Shown one piece after another: positions 33,969 through 43,122 of a stretch of DNA of 64,000 nucleotides. A model generated the notes under the pieces. The model had not been told where the DNA came from and did not search any database. It saw only the letters and a list, made by a program, of their open reading frames with translations. Within the stretch, counting starts at the first letter, position 1. Each line of letters opens with the position of its first letter. The translations under genes were made by a program, and so were the position numbers. The stretch comes from JAXMDT01 sp046348685 (GTDB lineage Bacteria > Pseudomonadota > Alphaproteobacteria > Rickettsiales > UBA998), in contig JAXMDT010000001.1 in the NCBI GenBank assembly GCA_046348685.1, forward strand, positions 124,001 to 188,000, in the 5' to 3' direction.

Positions 33969-36098
33969 ATGGCGCAGGCAGCGTTAGCAACGAAGGAACC
34001 GGCCGTGACGGATGCAGTCGTCGCTGAGGAAGCTCACGTCAAGGACACGCTTGTTACGGACGTCCAGAGTGAACTGCAGCAACGGCTTGCCGCGTATCAT
34101 TCGCCAACCGTTACCGCCAAACCTGAGAATATTTTAAACGGGCGTTACCGCATCGATCCCAATCGCGGCCTTGACTACGGCTATACACACGCTAAGGCAT
34201 GCCACGCAGAAGATACGGAGTCTCCCGAACGCCCGTTGATGGCAGTCATCTGCGATCATTTCCACCCGTACCGGCCGCACGTGCTGGACAAGATGCGACA
34301 GGCGGATCATCCCAATCTCCTGAAACTGGTGGATGCGGGCGTTGTCAAAATTTCCAACCTGCGCCAGGAACGTTTTGTCATCATCTATGAAAAGCCACAG
34401 GCGAAAAGCCTTGGCCAAATGCTGCGCGACGGGGCGAAATTCACCGAGGCGCAATGTATTCAGCAGATCATCAAGCCGCTTACACAGGCACTCATGTTTT
34501 TTGAAGAAAACGGCCTCAGCCACCTGCGCGTCAATCCGGATAATATCTTCATGGGTGAGAATCTGCTGCTTGGCGATGCAATAGCCGAACCTGCCGGTTT
34601 TTCGCAGCCCTTCCTTTACGAGCCGATTGAGCGTCTGATGTGTTCTCCCTTTGGAAAAGGCGACGGTAATATTCGCAGCGATACCTATGCGGTTGGCGTT
34701 ATTATCACCGAGGCGCTTTACGGCCTCGAAAAACAAAAAAAACTGACAAAAGAAGAATTCACTTCCATGGTCATTCAGCATGGCGCAATTGGCGTAATGC
34801 TTGGCAATCGTACGCATACCGAATATTTCCAGGATTTTTTCCGTGGGACGCTTACCGATAATGCGCAGGAGCGGTGGTATGCATCCACGATGCGTAGCTG
34901 GCTGGGAGGCAAACGCTTCAATCTGCTCAGTACGAACTCGCAGCGAGAAGCGTTGCGCTCCATTGAATTCGAAGGCAAGGAATATTTCAGCCGCCGTGCA
35001 TTGGCGCACGCATTTTTTGAGAACTGGCCAGCAGCGCGGCACTTCGTGCCGGATGGAAAGTTACCGCGCTGGCTGGATCAATCTCTGCTGAAGCCGGATT
35101 TTGGCGGGCGAATGGGGCGCGCGATCGATACTTACAAAGGCGCGATCAATAAAACGGAGCGCGCGCAGAACGAACTGCTTGCCCGTGCCATCATGATTCT
35201 CGATCCGCAGGGCCCTGTGCGTCTCGGCAAGGCGTCTTTTTCCGTGGATGGGCTTGGTCAGTATTTAAGCGAATGCTTTCAATACGAGATGCAGGCGGAG
35301 CTGCAGCTGATTGCCGAAGCGATCGCAGCAGACCTGCATTCTTTCTGGGCCGAACTGCAGCCTCCGCAAGCCACCGAAATGCAGGATCTGGTCTGGAAGA
35401 TTCAGAAGCTGCGCGGCGTGATTCATAGCCGCCATGTGGGATTCGGCATGGAGCGTTGCCTTTATGAACTCAATCCGCATATCCCGTGCCTGAGCCCGCT
35501 TGTGCGTGAGTACCATACGACGAATTTGAAAGATTTGCTGCAGGTGCTGGATGCCATCGCGCCGACCAAGGGCGCGAACGATTCTTTTCTGGACCGGCAT
35601 TTGGCGGCATTCCTTACCGCTAAACTTGGCGTCTTTAAAAATGCCCAGGTGAAGGAAGTTCAGGATAAGGAAGAGCTTTCCCATAATGACGAATTAAAGA
35701 TTATCCGCATGATCGCTAAAGCGCAGGAGCGAACAGGGCTAAAGCTCCCCGGACTGACGATGTGGGTGGCGCAGCGCGTGCTTAATCTGGTCGGTCATAT
35801 ACACAGCCGCCGCTTCCGGCAGAACATCATCGGCGAAATCAAGCGCTACGTGGATGAAGGCAGTGTCAGCTATGTGCTGCAGGTGTTCTTTAATGAAAAA
35901 ATCATGGGACAGGATAATTCAGGCTTTCAGCAGGCATGGACGGTCTTTCAGAAAAATAAAAGCCGCATTTTACGCCTGAAAAATAGAGAGACAGTACGAA
36001 AAAAAGCTCGGGAAACCGGTACGCGCATGGCATCCTTCGTGGCGACGTTGATGCTGCTCTATGCCTTATATTATGTATTCCAGCACTATTTGAGATAA
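33969..36098 (+). CDS. membrane-anchored protein-kinase-like (pseudokinase) protein
   Basis: 709 residues. Residues about 55-290 follow the eukaryotic-type kinase fold: PLMAVICDHF in place of the VAIK strand, HPNLLKLVDAG, a hinge FVIIYEKPQAKSL, then LSHLRVNPDNIFMGE where a kinase has HRDLKPDNI, and DTYAVGVIITEALYG as the F-helix. The catalytic Asp of HRD and a clear DFG are missing, so it is probably a pseudokinase. The C-terminal ~400 residues are helical and unrecognised, ending in one membrane helix (FVATLMLLYALYYVF) as a tail anchor. GGAGGTG precedes the ATG. It is 2 nt from the next gene. Confidence 0.7.
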   Translation: MAQAALATKEPAVTDAVVAEEAHVKDTLVTDVQSELQQRLAAYHSPTVTAKPENILNGRYRIDPNRGLDYGYTHAKACHAEDTESPERPLMAVICDHFHPYRPHVLDKMRQADHPNLLKLVDAGVVKISNLRQERFVIIYEKPQAKSLGQMLRDGAKFTEAQCIQQIIKPLTQALMFFEENGLSHLRVNPDNIFMGENLLLGDAIAEPAGFSQPFLYEPIERLMCSPFGKGDGNIRSDTYAVGVIITEALYGLEKQKKLTKEEFTSMVIQHGAIGVMLGNRTHTEYFQDFFRGTLTDNAQERWYASTMRSWLGGKRFNLLSTNSQREALRSIEFEGKEYFSRRALAHAFFENWPAARHFVPDGKLPRWLDQSLLKPDFGGRMGRAIDTYKGAINKTERAQNELLARAIMILDPQGPVRLGKASFSVDGLGQYLSECFQYEMQAELQLIAEAIAADLHSFWAELQPPQATEMQDLVWKIQKLRGVIHSRHVGFGMERCLYELNPHIPCLSPLVREYHTTNLKDLLQVLDAIAPTKGANDSFLDRHLAAFLTAKLGVFKNAQVKEVQDKEELSHNDELKIIRMIAKAQERTGLKLPGLTMWVAQRVLNLVGHIHSRRFRQNIIGEIKRYVDEGSVSYVLQVFFNEKIMGQDNSGFQQAWTVFQKNKSRILRLKNRETVRKKARETGTRMASFVATLMLLYALYYVFQHYLR

Positions 36099-36100
36099 GC

Positions 36101-36571
36101 ATGTCGGATAAAGAAAACACAACATCGGAAGAGAAGAAAAAAGGCGGCAAACTGCCTGGCGTGCTGTTCATTGTCAGCATCATCGTGCTGGGCGTTATCA
36201 TTAAAATGACAGTGATTTTCTTCCTGCTTGCAATGCTGCCGACGATCGTCGCCTGGTATATCGATAGCGCGCCGCGCAAACCAAGCTGCCGTATTGTGAT
36301 GATGTGCAATCTCTCAGGCGTCATTCCTTTTATGGCCAACCTGATCAATGAAGGCAATAAAACGCCGCAAGTGCTTCAAATGTTTTCAGACTTCAGTGCC
36401 TGGTTTGTGATCTATGCCTCTGCCGGCGTCGGCTGGCTTCTGGTATGGGGATGCCCTTACCTGATTGAGCTTTGCATCGAAATTACCAACTCGTCGCGCA
36501 TTGCCAAACTTGAAAGCGTGCAAAAAAAGCTGGTCGAAGAGTGGGGACCAGAAATTAAGCGCTCTGTATAA
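36101..36571 (+). CDS. small integral membrane protein, 156 aa
   Basis: Charged N-terminus (MSDKENTTSEEKKKGGK), then three to four hydrophobic helices (about 20-65 and 85-130), and a charged cytoplasmic tail (AKLESVQKKLVEEWGPEIKR). Family not recognised. It begins 2 nt after the pseudokinase-like gene, so the two are very likely co-translated and may form a membrane complex. Confidence 0.7.
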   Translation: MSDKENTTSEEKKKGGKLPGVLFIVSIIVLGVIIKMTVIFFLLAMLPTIVAWYIDSAPRKPSCRIVMMCNLSGVIPFMANLINEGNKTPQVLQMFSDFSAWFVIYASAGVGWLLVWGCPYLIELCIEITNSSRIAKLESVQKKLVEEWGPEIKRSV

Positions 36572-36669
36572 TAATATACGCTAATCGGTATTTTTACACC
36601 CGCTTTGGTAGAAATTTAATAAAGTATATTCTACTATTAGTTGCGCTCGCGTAAAGTCAGTTTAGTATT

Positions 36670-37896
36670 ATGCAACGAAAACCGTTACCCCTTGAACAAT
36701 TCGGCCAGTGGCGGCCGCAGCTTTTGCCGGGCAATCTGCGGAATAAAAAAATCCTCATTGTAGATGACAGCCGTGTTCAAAGAGCATTCTTAAGCGAGGT
36801 TTTTAGCCGGGTAGGGATCAGGTCTGTCATAACCGCGGAAAACGGGGCGGATGCGATTGAAATTCTTTTCAGGGAAAGGCCGCATCTTGTGGTCACGGAT
36901 ATTATCATGCCCAGAATGAACGGGTTTGAATTATGCAAGCTTATTCGTAAGCATGAGCAGTTTACTGATGTACCCATTCTCGTGCAGACCGGACTCGACT
37001 CAGAAGAAGAGCGTCTTCGCATTTTTGAATACGGTGCGAGTGATCTGGTGACAAAACCGGTGCATCCCGATGAAATCATTGCCCGCGCACGGGCGCATCT
37101 GGAAAAGCAGGAGTTGATGCTTTCCTTCCGTCAGCTGCAGCAGACATTGAAAGAGGAATTCCATACAGCCAACAACATGCAAAGCATGCTGGAACCTGAC
37201 CCACTGCTGGTGCAGGAAATCGCACGCGATTACCGGCTGCAGATCACTGGCAAGATTATCCAGACAAAAGGCCTCGGCGGAGACACGTGGGGACTTCGCC
37301 GTCTGCCCAATCATCGCTGCGCTTTTTTCATGGTGGATTTTCCGGGGCGCGGCATCACGACGACTATGAATCTCTTTCGGCTACAACTCTTGCTAAACCA
37401 GTTGGCACCGCTAACTGACGATCCAGGCACGCTGCTGGCTATGCTCAACCGGCGGCTTTACCTCGAGCTGCCGCGCTCTTCCTATGCGAAAATGTTATGG
37501 GCGGTGTATGATCAGCAACGTGATGAGCTAAGTTACGCGATTGCAGGCGGCCTTCGCGCTCTGGTGTATTCTGACAGCAGGCCGATCGTGAATCTGGATA
37601 TTCCGCATCTGCCGCTCGGTGTATCGGAAGAGGCGATTTTCCAAACGAAGCGTTTGCCATTCCACCGCGACGATACGCTGATGGCCTATAGCGATATGAT
37701 CGATGCGATGAAAGACCCGGACGGTGCGCATATCCTCATTCACACGATGCTGGATATGGTGATGGGTAACCACTATCTCGGCCTCGGGACGCGCCATACA
37801 CGCATGGTGGAATTCCTCACGCATATGACGTCGCCTGAAGCCAATTACGACATACCGGACGATCTTACGGTAATGCTCATCACACGGTGTGAATAG
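36670..37896 (+). CDS. response regulator with PP2C/SpoIIE-type phosphatase output
   Basis: 408 residues. Receiver domain about 28-145 (ILIVDDSRVQ, VVTDIIMPRMNG with phosphoacceptor Asp, TKPVHPDE), a linker helix, then a SpoIIE-like PP2C domain about 190-406 with GLGGDTWGL, VDFPGRGITTTM (GRG where GHG is usual) and DDLTVMLI for metal binding. RsbU-type proteins of this layout dephosphorylate anti-sigma-antagonist proteins or other Ser/Thr phosphoproteins. It lies 98 nt after the kinase-like and membrane genes on the same strand, so it may oppose a Ser/Thr kinase pathway. Confidence 0.86.
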   Translation: MQRKPLPLEQFGQWRPQLLPGNLRNKKILIVDDSRVQRAFLSEVFSRVGIRSVITAENGADAIEILFRERPHLVVTDIIMPRMNGFELCKLIRKHEQFTDVPILVQTGLDSEEERLRIFEYGASDLVTKPVHPDEIIARARAHLEKQELMLSFRQLQQTLKEEFHTANNMQSMLEPDPLLVQEIARDYRLQITGKIIQTKGLGGDTWGLRRLPNHRCAFFMVDFPGRGITTTMNLFRLQLLLNQLAPLTDDPGTLLAMLNRRLYLELPRSSYAKMLWAVYDQQRDELSYAIAGGLRALVYSDSRPIVNLDIPHLPLGVSEEAIFQTKRLPFHRDDTLMAYSDMIDAMKDPDGAHILIHTMLDMVMGNHYLGLGTRHTRMVEFLTHMTSPEANYDIPDDLTVMLITRCE

Positions 37897-37898
37897 GA

Positions 37899-39056
37899 TT
37901 AGAATACAGTGGAAACAGCGATATCAGCTGAATGCGATGCAGGTAGAAAATCCGGTACGACTTCGCCCGTAATCCAGCCGCCACCGAGGAGGCGGTCGCC
38001 ATGATAGGCAACGCAGGCCTGACCAGGCGCAATGGCCGCTTGCGGGTCAAGCATTTCAACAATAGCTTTGCCATTCGTGTGCGGACGCAGGATGGCGGAT
38101 TTCGGCTCCTGCATCGAACGCCACTTGATCAGCGTTTCAACGGGCGCATCAAAGCTGCCATCAAGCCAGTTCAATTCCTTGATGATGAACTGCGTTTTCA
38201 GCAACGCTTCCTTCGGCCCGACGATGACTTCGCGCTTTACCGGATCAACGCGCACAACATAGAGCGGCTCGGCGGCGGCAATGCCGATGCCTTTGCGCTG
38301 GCCAACCGTATAATTGATCACGCCGTCATGTGTGCCGAGCACAGTGCCGTCGATATGGATGATTTCGCCCGGATCGAGCGCGCCGGGACGCAATTTCTCA
38401 ATGACTTTTACATAACCGCCTTCCGGCACAAAGCAGATATCCTGGCTATCGGGCTTGTCGGCGACGCTGAGACCGAAACGCTGCGCATGATGGCGCGTTT
38501 CATCCTTGGTCAGCGTGCCCAGCGGGAAGCGCAGAAAATCGAGTTGCTCCTGCGTCGTCGCAAAGAGAAAATAGCTTTGATCTTTTTTGGGATCGATGCC
38601 GCGATGCAGCTCGGCGCCATGCGTGCCAATGATGCGGCGGACATAGTGGCCGGTCGCCATGCAATCCGCACCCAGATCACGCGCCGTGCCGAGCAGGTCG
38701 CGAAACTTCACGGATTGGTTACAGCGCACGCAGGGAATAGGGGTCTCGCCGGCAAGATACGTATCAGCGAAATCCTCAATCACGCTTTCGCGGAACTTGC
38801 TTTCGTAATTCAGTACATAATGCGGAATACCCAGCGTATCGGCGACACGGCGGGCGTCATGAATATCCTGGCCGGCGCAGCAGGCGCCTTTTTTGCCGAG
38901 CGCTTTGCCGTAATCATAAAGCTGCAGGGTGACGCCGATGACTTCATAGCCTTCCTCATGTAGAAGCGAGGCAACCACAGAGCTATCGACGCCGCCTGAC
39001 ATGGCGACGACAACGCGTGTCTCCCGAGGAGATTTATCGAAGCCGAGACTATTCAT
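37899..39056 (-). CDS. mnmA: tRNA-specific 2-thiouridylase MnmA
   Basis: Places sulfur on U34 of Lys, Glu and Gln tRNAs. 385 residues. PP-loop VVVAMSGGVDSSVVASLL, catalytic cysteines in CVRCNQ and DICFVPEGGY, ATGHYVRR, and SYFLFATTQEQL. N-terminal extension ~12 residues. Convergent with the PP2C gene (2 nt apart). Confidence 0.96.
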   Translation of the reverse strand: MNSLGFDKSPRETRVVVAMSGGVDSSVVASLLHEEGYEVIGVTLQLYDYGKALGKKGACCAGQDIHDARRVADTLGIPHYVLNYESKFRESVIEDFADTYLAGETPIPCVRCNQSVKFRDLLGTARDLGADCMATGHYVRRIIGTHGAELHRGIDPKKDQSYFLFATTQEQLDFLRFPLGTLTKDETRHHAQRFGLSVADKPDSQDICFVPEGGYVKVIEKLRPGALDPGEIIHIDGTVLGTHDGVINYTVGQRKGIGIAAAEPLYVVRVDPVKREVIVGPKEALLKTQFIIKELNWLDGSFDAPVETLIKWRSMQEPKSAILRPHTNGKAIVEMLDPQAAIAPGQACVAYHGDRLLGGGWITGEVVPDFLPASHSADIAVSTVF

Positions 39057-39119
39057 AATTCGCTGATTTTTCAGCGGTTCGTATAGCGCGAGCGTGATCC
39101 AAAGTCAATGAAAGCGGGC

Positions 39120-39569
39120 TTAGAAAATCTTGTAATTGGTCGTGCCCATCAGATAATCGATATGCTTGCCATCCGAGCTTAAAGGCACGATCAGTGACCG
39201 ATAGCGGACTTCCTTGCCTTCGAGGTTGAAGGAATTGGCATCAAGCGTCGGCTCGCGGTTGCGGATGGCCTTTTCGTAAAAACCAATGGTTTGCTGAACC
39301 TTTGGATCGCTCATGGCATCCTGCAGAATTTCACCTGTGTAGTTGTGACCGAAAATATTGGCCAGTTCCGGGCCGAAATATTGGAAATGATGATTTTCAT
39401 CCGCAACATTGATTGTAAAGCTCCAATGCCACATCTCCAGAATTTCATCGATCTTAATATCGGAAAGCGAAGGGAATGGGCGCGTGCCGCGCATCCGCTG
39501 CCAATACGAAAGGAGGCGAAATGTAAGCCGCTGCTCGTTCTGAGGTTGTACGGAAATAAGTGCCTCCAC
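39120..39569 (-). CDS. PAS-domain protein, 149 aa
   Basis: A single PAS-type domain of the kind seen in many alphaproteobacterial stand-alone proteins: RGTRPFPSLSDIKIDEI, FQYFGPELANIFGHNYTGE, then the inner beta strands KEVRYRSLIVPLSSDGKHID and YLMGTTNYKIF. No output domain, so it is likely an accessory sensor. It starts with GTG and is divergent from the Crp/Fnr-type gene. Confidence 0.8.
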   Translation of the reverse strand: MEALISVQPQNEQRLTFRLLSYWQRMRGTRPFPSLSDIKIDEILEMWHWSFTINVADENHHFQYFGPELANIFGHNYTGEILQDAMSDPKVQQTIGFYEKAIRNREPTLDANSFNLEGKEVRYRSLIVPLSSDGKHIDYLMGTTNYKIF

Positions 39570-39767
39570 TAATGATATCCATTAGGTTTAAGGCAAAAAG
39601 CTTAAATATTGCCTAATGGGGTAAAAAATCTTTGAAATACAATAGGTGGCCTTGGTCATTGGCGAGAATGTGGATGTTAAAGGTATTTTTGACTTGTTCC
39701 AAACCTCTATTCTGCTAATCATTACCAATAATTAATAAAAATAAAAATAACAAATACGGCAAGGCAC

Positions 39768-40454
39768 ATGCTGCAGCTACAAGCACAACCGCTCGTCGCA
39801 GATACTCTGGATCAGAACATCCGGTCCCTCCTTAAATTGTCAAAAGTCTGCCGCCACGCAAAACGCAAAATATTGTTTAACCAAGGTGAATCATGCGGCA
39901 CCGTCTACATCATTCTGCAAGGCTGGGTGCGTCTGTTTACTATTACGGAAGAGGGACAGGAGCCTATCATCGATCTGATGACACGCGGCTCTATTCTGGG
40001 TTTTGATACGTTTGTGCACGCCAATGGAGCAACCTATAGCGCGGAAGTAGTCAGCGATGAAGTAACGGTCCTCGAAGTGCCTGTCATAATGCTTCAGGAA
40101 AATATTCAGCTTAATGCGGCAATCGGTAATTATTTCGTGACGATGTTTGCCGCGCAGATTTTGCGCCTGCAACAGCATATCGAGCGCATCAGTTTTGTAC
40201 CGGCGCAGCAGCGCGTTACCAGCTTTTTGCTCTCGCTCTGCGAAGGCAGCGGTCGTCCGTTCGCATTGCCGTGTGAAAAGTCCTTGATTGCTTCGTACCT
40301 TGGCATGAAACGTGAAACCTTTTCCCGTGTGCTGAGCCAGCTGAAACAGTATGGTGTTCGCGTCGATGGCACCATCGTTACCATCAGCGACATCGCTAAG
40401 CTGCAGCGCCTGAATATGAATAGCGCAGCAACATCGCTACCATACGCGGCTTAA
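39768..40454 (+). CDS. Crp/Fnr-family transcriptional regulator
   Basis: 228 residues. Cyclic-nucleotide-binding-type beta barrel (about 25-140; FNQGESCGTVYIILQGWVRL), dimer helix (LRLQQHIERISFVPAQQRV), and winged helix-turn-helix (SLIASYLGMKRETFSRVLSQLKQYGV). It lacks the N-terminal cysteine cluster of FNR, so an iron-sulfur sensor is unlikely; ligand unknown. It points toward the amyloid-like locus, and a CRP-type site lies at the promoter of that locus, so it is a candidate regulator of it (inference). Confidence 0.9.
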   Translation: MLQLQAQPLVADTLDQNIRSLLKLSKVCRHAKRKILFNQGESCGTVYIILQGWVRLFTITEEGQEPIIDLMTRGSILGFDTFVHANGATYSAEVVSDEVTVLEVPVIMLQENIQLNAAIGNYFVTMFAAQILRLQQHIERISFVPAQQRVTSFLLSLCEGSGRPFALPCEKSLIASYLGMKRETFSRVLSQLKQYGVRVDGTIVTISDIAKLQRLNMNSAATSLPYAA

Positions 40455-40458
40455 TGTA

Positions 40459-40500
40459 TTGGTGATCGGTGATTAGCAGTCAGTGATTGGTCGCTGACAA
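40459..40500. repeat. degenerate heptamer array
   Basis: Successive 7-mers TTGGTGA, TCGGTGA, TTAGCAG, TCAGTGA, TTGGTCG, CTGACAA lie right after the Crp/Fnr stop. The 7-nt period matches the period of the ftsQ-ftsA array, though the unit differs. It fills the space between two convergent genes. Confidence 0.5.
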
Positions 40501-40524
40501 GACGTCTTCCACAGAACAATAACC

Positions 40525-41877
40525 CTATCTTAAATTATTGATAGCCTGGATGTTGAACATTTCAGGCGCCATGGTCTGAAGCTGGAAGCGTGCCGAGTTC
40601 GACACGTCGATATTCATGATGGCGAAGCTGTCGACTTTGACATCATTGCGGCTGTTTTGAATAATGGTCATAATGTTAGGAACATCGCTGAGGTTCAGCT
40701 TGCGCGAACTGGATGCGGCGTTGTTGATCTGAACCAGGCGCTGCATATCGGCGGTTTTGAGATTCTCAAGATTTTTTACGATGGTCTGCTCTGCAAGCGC
40801 GCCGTCAACCAGCGTGCGGGTTTCCAGTCCGATGTTGATCTGCATTCCGTTCGAAGCGATAAATCCGCCGCGCATTTCGCCGAGTTCATTGGCAGGAACG
40901 TTGCTCGCCGTATCAAAATCACCTTCGGCATCATTGTTTGCATCTTCATGTGCGCCTTTTTCATGATAGAGCATGGATTCCGCTTGCTGCTGATTTTCTT
41001 CAAGCTTGGATTGCTCCACCTGCGGGACGACAGATTCAAGCGCGACATCAACCGGTTCCTGAACGGGAGCCGCAATAGTATCAATACGTTTTAGAATAAT
41101 CTTTTTCGGTGTCGGAGTTGGTTCGACGGCTGTAATCGGAGCTTCCGCTGTTTCTATGTTTGAAATATCAGGTATAGACGTTTCTTCTACGGCAATTTCT
41201 TCTAACTTTACTGGTTGATCCGCAGAAATGACAGCTGCCGGCTTTTCAGGTTCAGCAAGATTTTCACTCTTTACCGCTTCGACTGGAGCAGCTTGTTCTG
41301 TTGTTGCTTTAGGTATCGCAACAGCCGTTTCTTCTACCTTGTAAAGTTCTACTCTTATCGGAGTTTCTGCAGTCCGCGCTTCTTCGGATTTTGACGTAAT
41401 GACGTCATCGCGGTGGCGCAGCAGAATCGGGCGCGGTGTTTCTTCCGGTGCGGGATCCTCTTCATTGCGCGCCAAAGGGAATTTTTCCTCAACATATTCC
41501 GGTTCCGGATCGCGCGCGATTTGTTCAGGTGCTTTTGTGAGCGGCACCGGACGCGGCGTTGAATCAACCACAGCGACTTCTGCTTGCTTGGGTTGATGCA
41601 GGAACGACGGTACGTAGCTGGCGGGCAGGCCGCGCTTCTCATTTTGTTGCTTAATCCATGGCAATGGTTTTTGGTACGGAAGGACTTTGCCTTCTTCGGC
41701 CAGATGCAGCGGGATGGTTTTTGTCTCCGTGGCAATTTCGGTATCGGGCGCGGCATTTTCCAGCCACGGCTTGATGCGCGAATAATAAAGGTCCCGGCTC
41801 TTGGCATCGGCAAGACCCGGGAAAATAACGAGGCTGAACGCCGCCGTATATAACAGATGAACTTTTTTCGCCCGCAT
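40525..41877 (-). CDS. exported Pro/Glu-rich protein with ELGEMRGG site (amyloid-locus candidate substrate)
   Basis: 450 residues from ATG 41877: signal peptide (KKVHLLYTAAFSLVIFPGLADA), then a long disordered Pro/Glu/Ala/Thr-rich region (about 30-320), then NELGEMRGGF (Gly-Gly at about 337-338) and a C-terminal ~112-residue domain. The ELxxxRGG pattern resembles the double-glycine sites cut by C39 peptidases, and such a peptidase is encoded next door. The C-terminal domain ends with IQNSRNDVKVDSFAIMNIDV, similar to the C-termini of the other two exported proteins of the locus. I do not recognise a named family. Last gene of the minus-strand run. Confidence 0.7.
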   Translation of the reverse strand: MRAKKVHLLYTAAFSLVIFPGLADAKSRDLYYSRIKPWLENAAPDTEIATETKTIPLHLAEEGKVLPYQKPLPWIKQQNEKRGLPASYVPSFLHQPKQAEVAVVDSTPRPVPLTKAPEQIARDPEPEYVEEKFPLARNEEDPAPEETPRPILLRHRDDVITSKSEEARTAETPIRVELYKVEETAVAIPKATTEQAAPVEAVKSENLAEPEKPAAVISADQPVKLEEIAVEETSIPDISNIETAEAPITAVEPTPTPKKIILKRIDTIAAPVQEPVDVALESVVPQVEQSKLEENQQQAESMLYHEKGAHEDANNDAEGDFDTASNVPANELGEMRGGFIASNGMQINIGLETRTLVDGALAEQTIVKNLENLKTADMQRLVQINNAASSSRKLNLSDVPNIMTIIQNSRNDVKVDSFAIMNIDVSNSARFQLQTMAPEMFNIQAINNLR

Positions 41878-41952
41878 TGTTTTTAAAATATTATTAGTGG
41901 GTACGAAAACGTAGCTCATATTAACCATTAATTCAACAAAATTATATATTTA

Positions 41953-42666
41953 TTAATAAAAATAACCAGGAGTCGGGGAGATATGTACGGTAAAGCCAGC
42001 CAGCGCCTGATCGCTGAGTGCGGCGTCAAAATTGGCCTTTTCCTTGGTTTTCCAATCCTGATCGCGGTTAAAGGTCTGCTGGGCATATTCCTTGTCGTTA
42101 AGGATTACGAAAAGAATGCCGTTCCACATTTTCTCAAATGCGCTGCGTTCGAATACTTTTAAACCTATGGCAGGGTCGCCAACCAGGACGCGATGCTGCG
42201 TTACGCCTTTAACGACGACGAAATGCAGGTAACCGGCATTGTTTATAAGGACAATAGCCGGAATGCCGACCGAATTGAGTTTATTGAGATCAGTGCGGAA
42301 ACCATTTGCCTTGAAGCCGATACTTGCCAGGTATTGCTTCATATCGAGAAGTGAGAAACCTTCTTTGCGAATTTTTTCCTTGTCGCCTTTGGCATACATC
42401 GAGATTAAAACGTCCCGCTCGTCGACCGGCCAGTCGTAGTGATAATCGAGCAAAGTCGCCAGCGCCGCTGAACCGCAGCTGAAATCGAACTGCTGGCGAA
42501 CGACGGTTTTGAACTGGCGTTCCTTATAGCTTTGTACTTTGAAATTCGTGGAATAACCGGAGCCGTAAAGAGGGATATCGGCGGCTTGGGCAGAGAAAAT
42601 CGGCAACAGAAGGCAGGCTGCAAAAAAAGCCGTATATATCCGGTGTCGGAAAAGCCTGCCTAGCAT
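41953..42666 (-). CDS. periplasmic C39-type cysteine peptidase (FapD-like)
   Basis: 237 residues. Signal peptide (about 1-28, AACLLLPIFSAQA), then a papain-like C39 domain: QQFDFSCGSAALATLL with catalytic Cys64, GYLHFVVVKG with His148, VGDPAIG with Asp164, and the oxyanion Gln at 58/59. There is no ABC transporter part, so it is the stand-alone, periplasmic type, as FapD in Pseudomonas Fap operons. It sits between two exported proteins with RGG/RGA sites, which are its probable substrates. The C-terminal ~45 residues (SDQALAGFTVHISPTPGYFY) are an extra tail. Confidence 0.85.
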   Translation of the reverse strand: MLGRLFRHRIYTAFFAACLLLPIFSAQAADIPLYGSGYSTNFKVQSYKERQFKTVVRQQFDFSCGSAALATLLDYHYDWPVDERDVLISMYAKGDKEKIRKEGFSLLDMKQYLASIGFKANGFRTDLNKLNSVGIPAIVLINNAGYLHFVVVKGVTQHRVLVGDPAIGLKVFERSAFEKMWNGILFVILNDKEYAQQTFNRDQDWKTKEKANFDAALSDQALAGFTVHISPTPGYFY

Positions 42667-42684
42667 AGTAATAAGCCCGTCTTT

Positions 42685-43071
42685 TTACTTGATGGACAGG
42701 TTAATGACCATCGCCGCATTGATGACTGAGTTATTGCCGCTGTTCTGAACGACAAACGAGACACCTTGCGAGTTATCGAAAGCACCGCGCGAGATGCTGT
42801 TGCTTCCCGTAACGCTGCCGGCTGCGTTGTTATTGGCGGCGATCCCATTCAAAACGGCAACGCCAAGCGTTTCCGCGGTAAAAGTGGTATCGGCTGCGCC
42901 GCGTTCATTGGAAAGGTCCTGATCGGAGATCAGCGCATCTTCAGCAAACATCGCTTCCAGATCCGCATCGCCTTTCACCAGAGAAGATTCACCAGCCAAT
43001 GCCAGGTGCGGGAAGAGCATTACCGCACTCAGGGCTAAAAAGCTAATGGTTGTTTTAATCTTCGTGCTCAC
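42685..43071 (-). CDS. small exported protein with RGA site (amyloid-locus candidate subunit)
   Basis: 128 residues from GTG 43071 (GAGGA ahead). Signal peptide (ISFLALSAVMLFPHLALA), an acidic leader-like stretch (GDADLEAMFAEDALISDQDL), then SNERGAAD, and a ~69-residue Asn/Ser/Gly/Ala-rich C-terminal region with NSISRGAFDNSQGVSFVVQN and SGNNSVINAAMVINLSI. The pattern matches the C-terminus of the 714-residue repeat protein upstream (GNTISGGSFASTTGVSAVNM). The leader plus RGA resembles a C39 cleavage site. By analogy it may be a minor or nucleating subunit. Confidence 0.72.
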   Translation of the reverse strand: MSTKIKTTISFLALSAVMLFPHLALAGESSLVKGDADLEAMFAEDALISDQDLSNERGAADTTFTAETLGVAVLNGIAANNNAAGSVTGSNSISRGAFDNSQGVSFVVQNSGNNSVINAAMVINLSIK

Positions 43072-43122
43072 GTTTGTCCTCGTGAAAATATTTTTTATAT
43101 TCTTTTGGTTTTTTTGAGGGTT

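Noticed and set aside
38001..38963. 320-codon open frame antisense to mnmA
   Set aside because: MnmA is complete with all motifs on the minus strand.
39680..39720. Possible FNR-type site (TTGACTTGTTCCAA) before the Crp/Fnr gene
   Set aside because: Too many mismatches to TTGAT-N4-ATCAA, especially in the second half.
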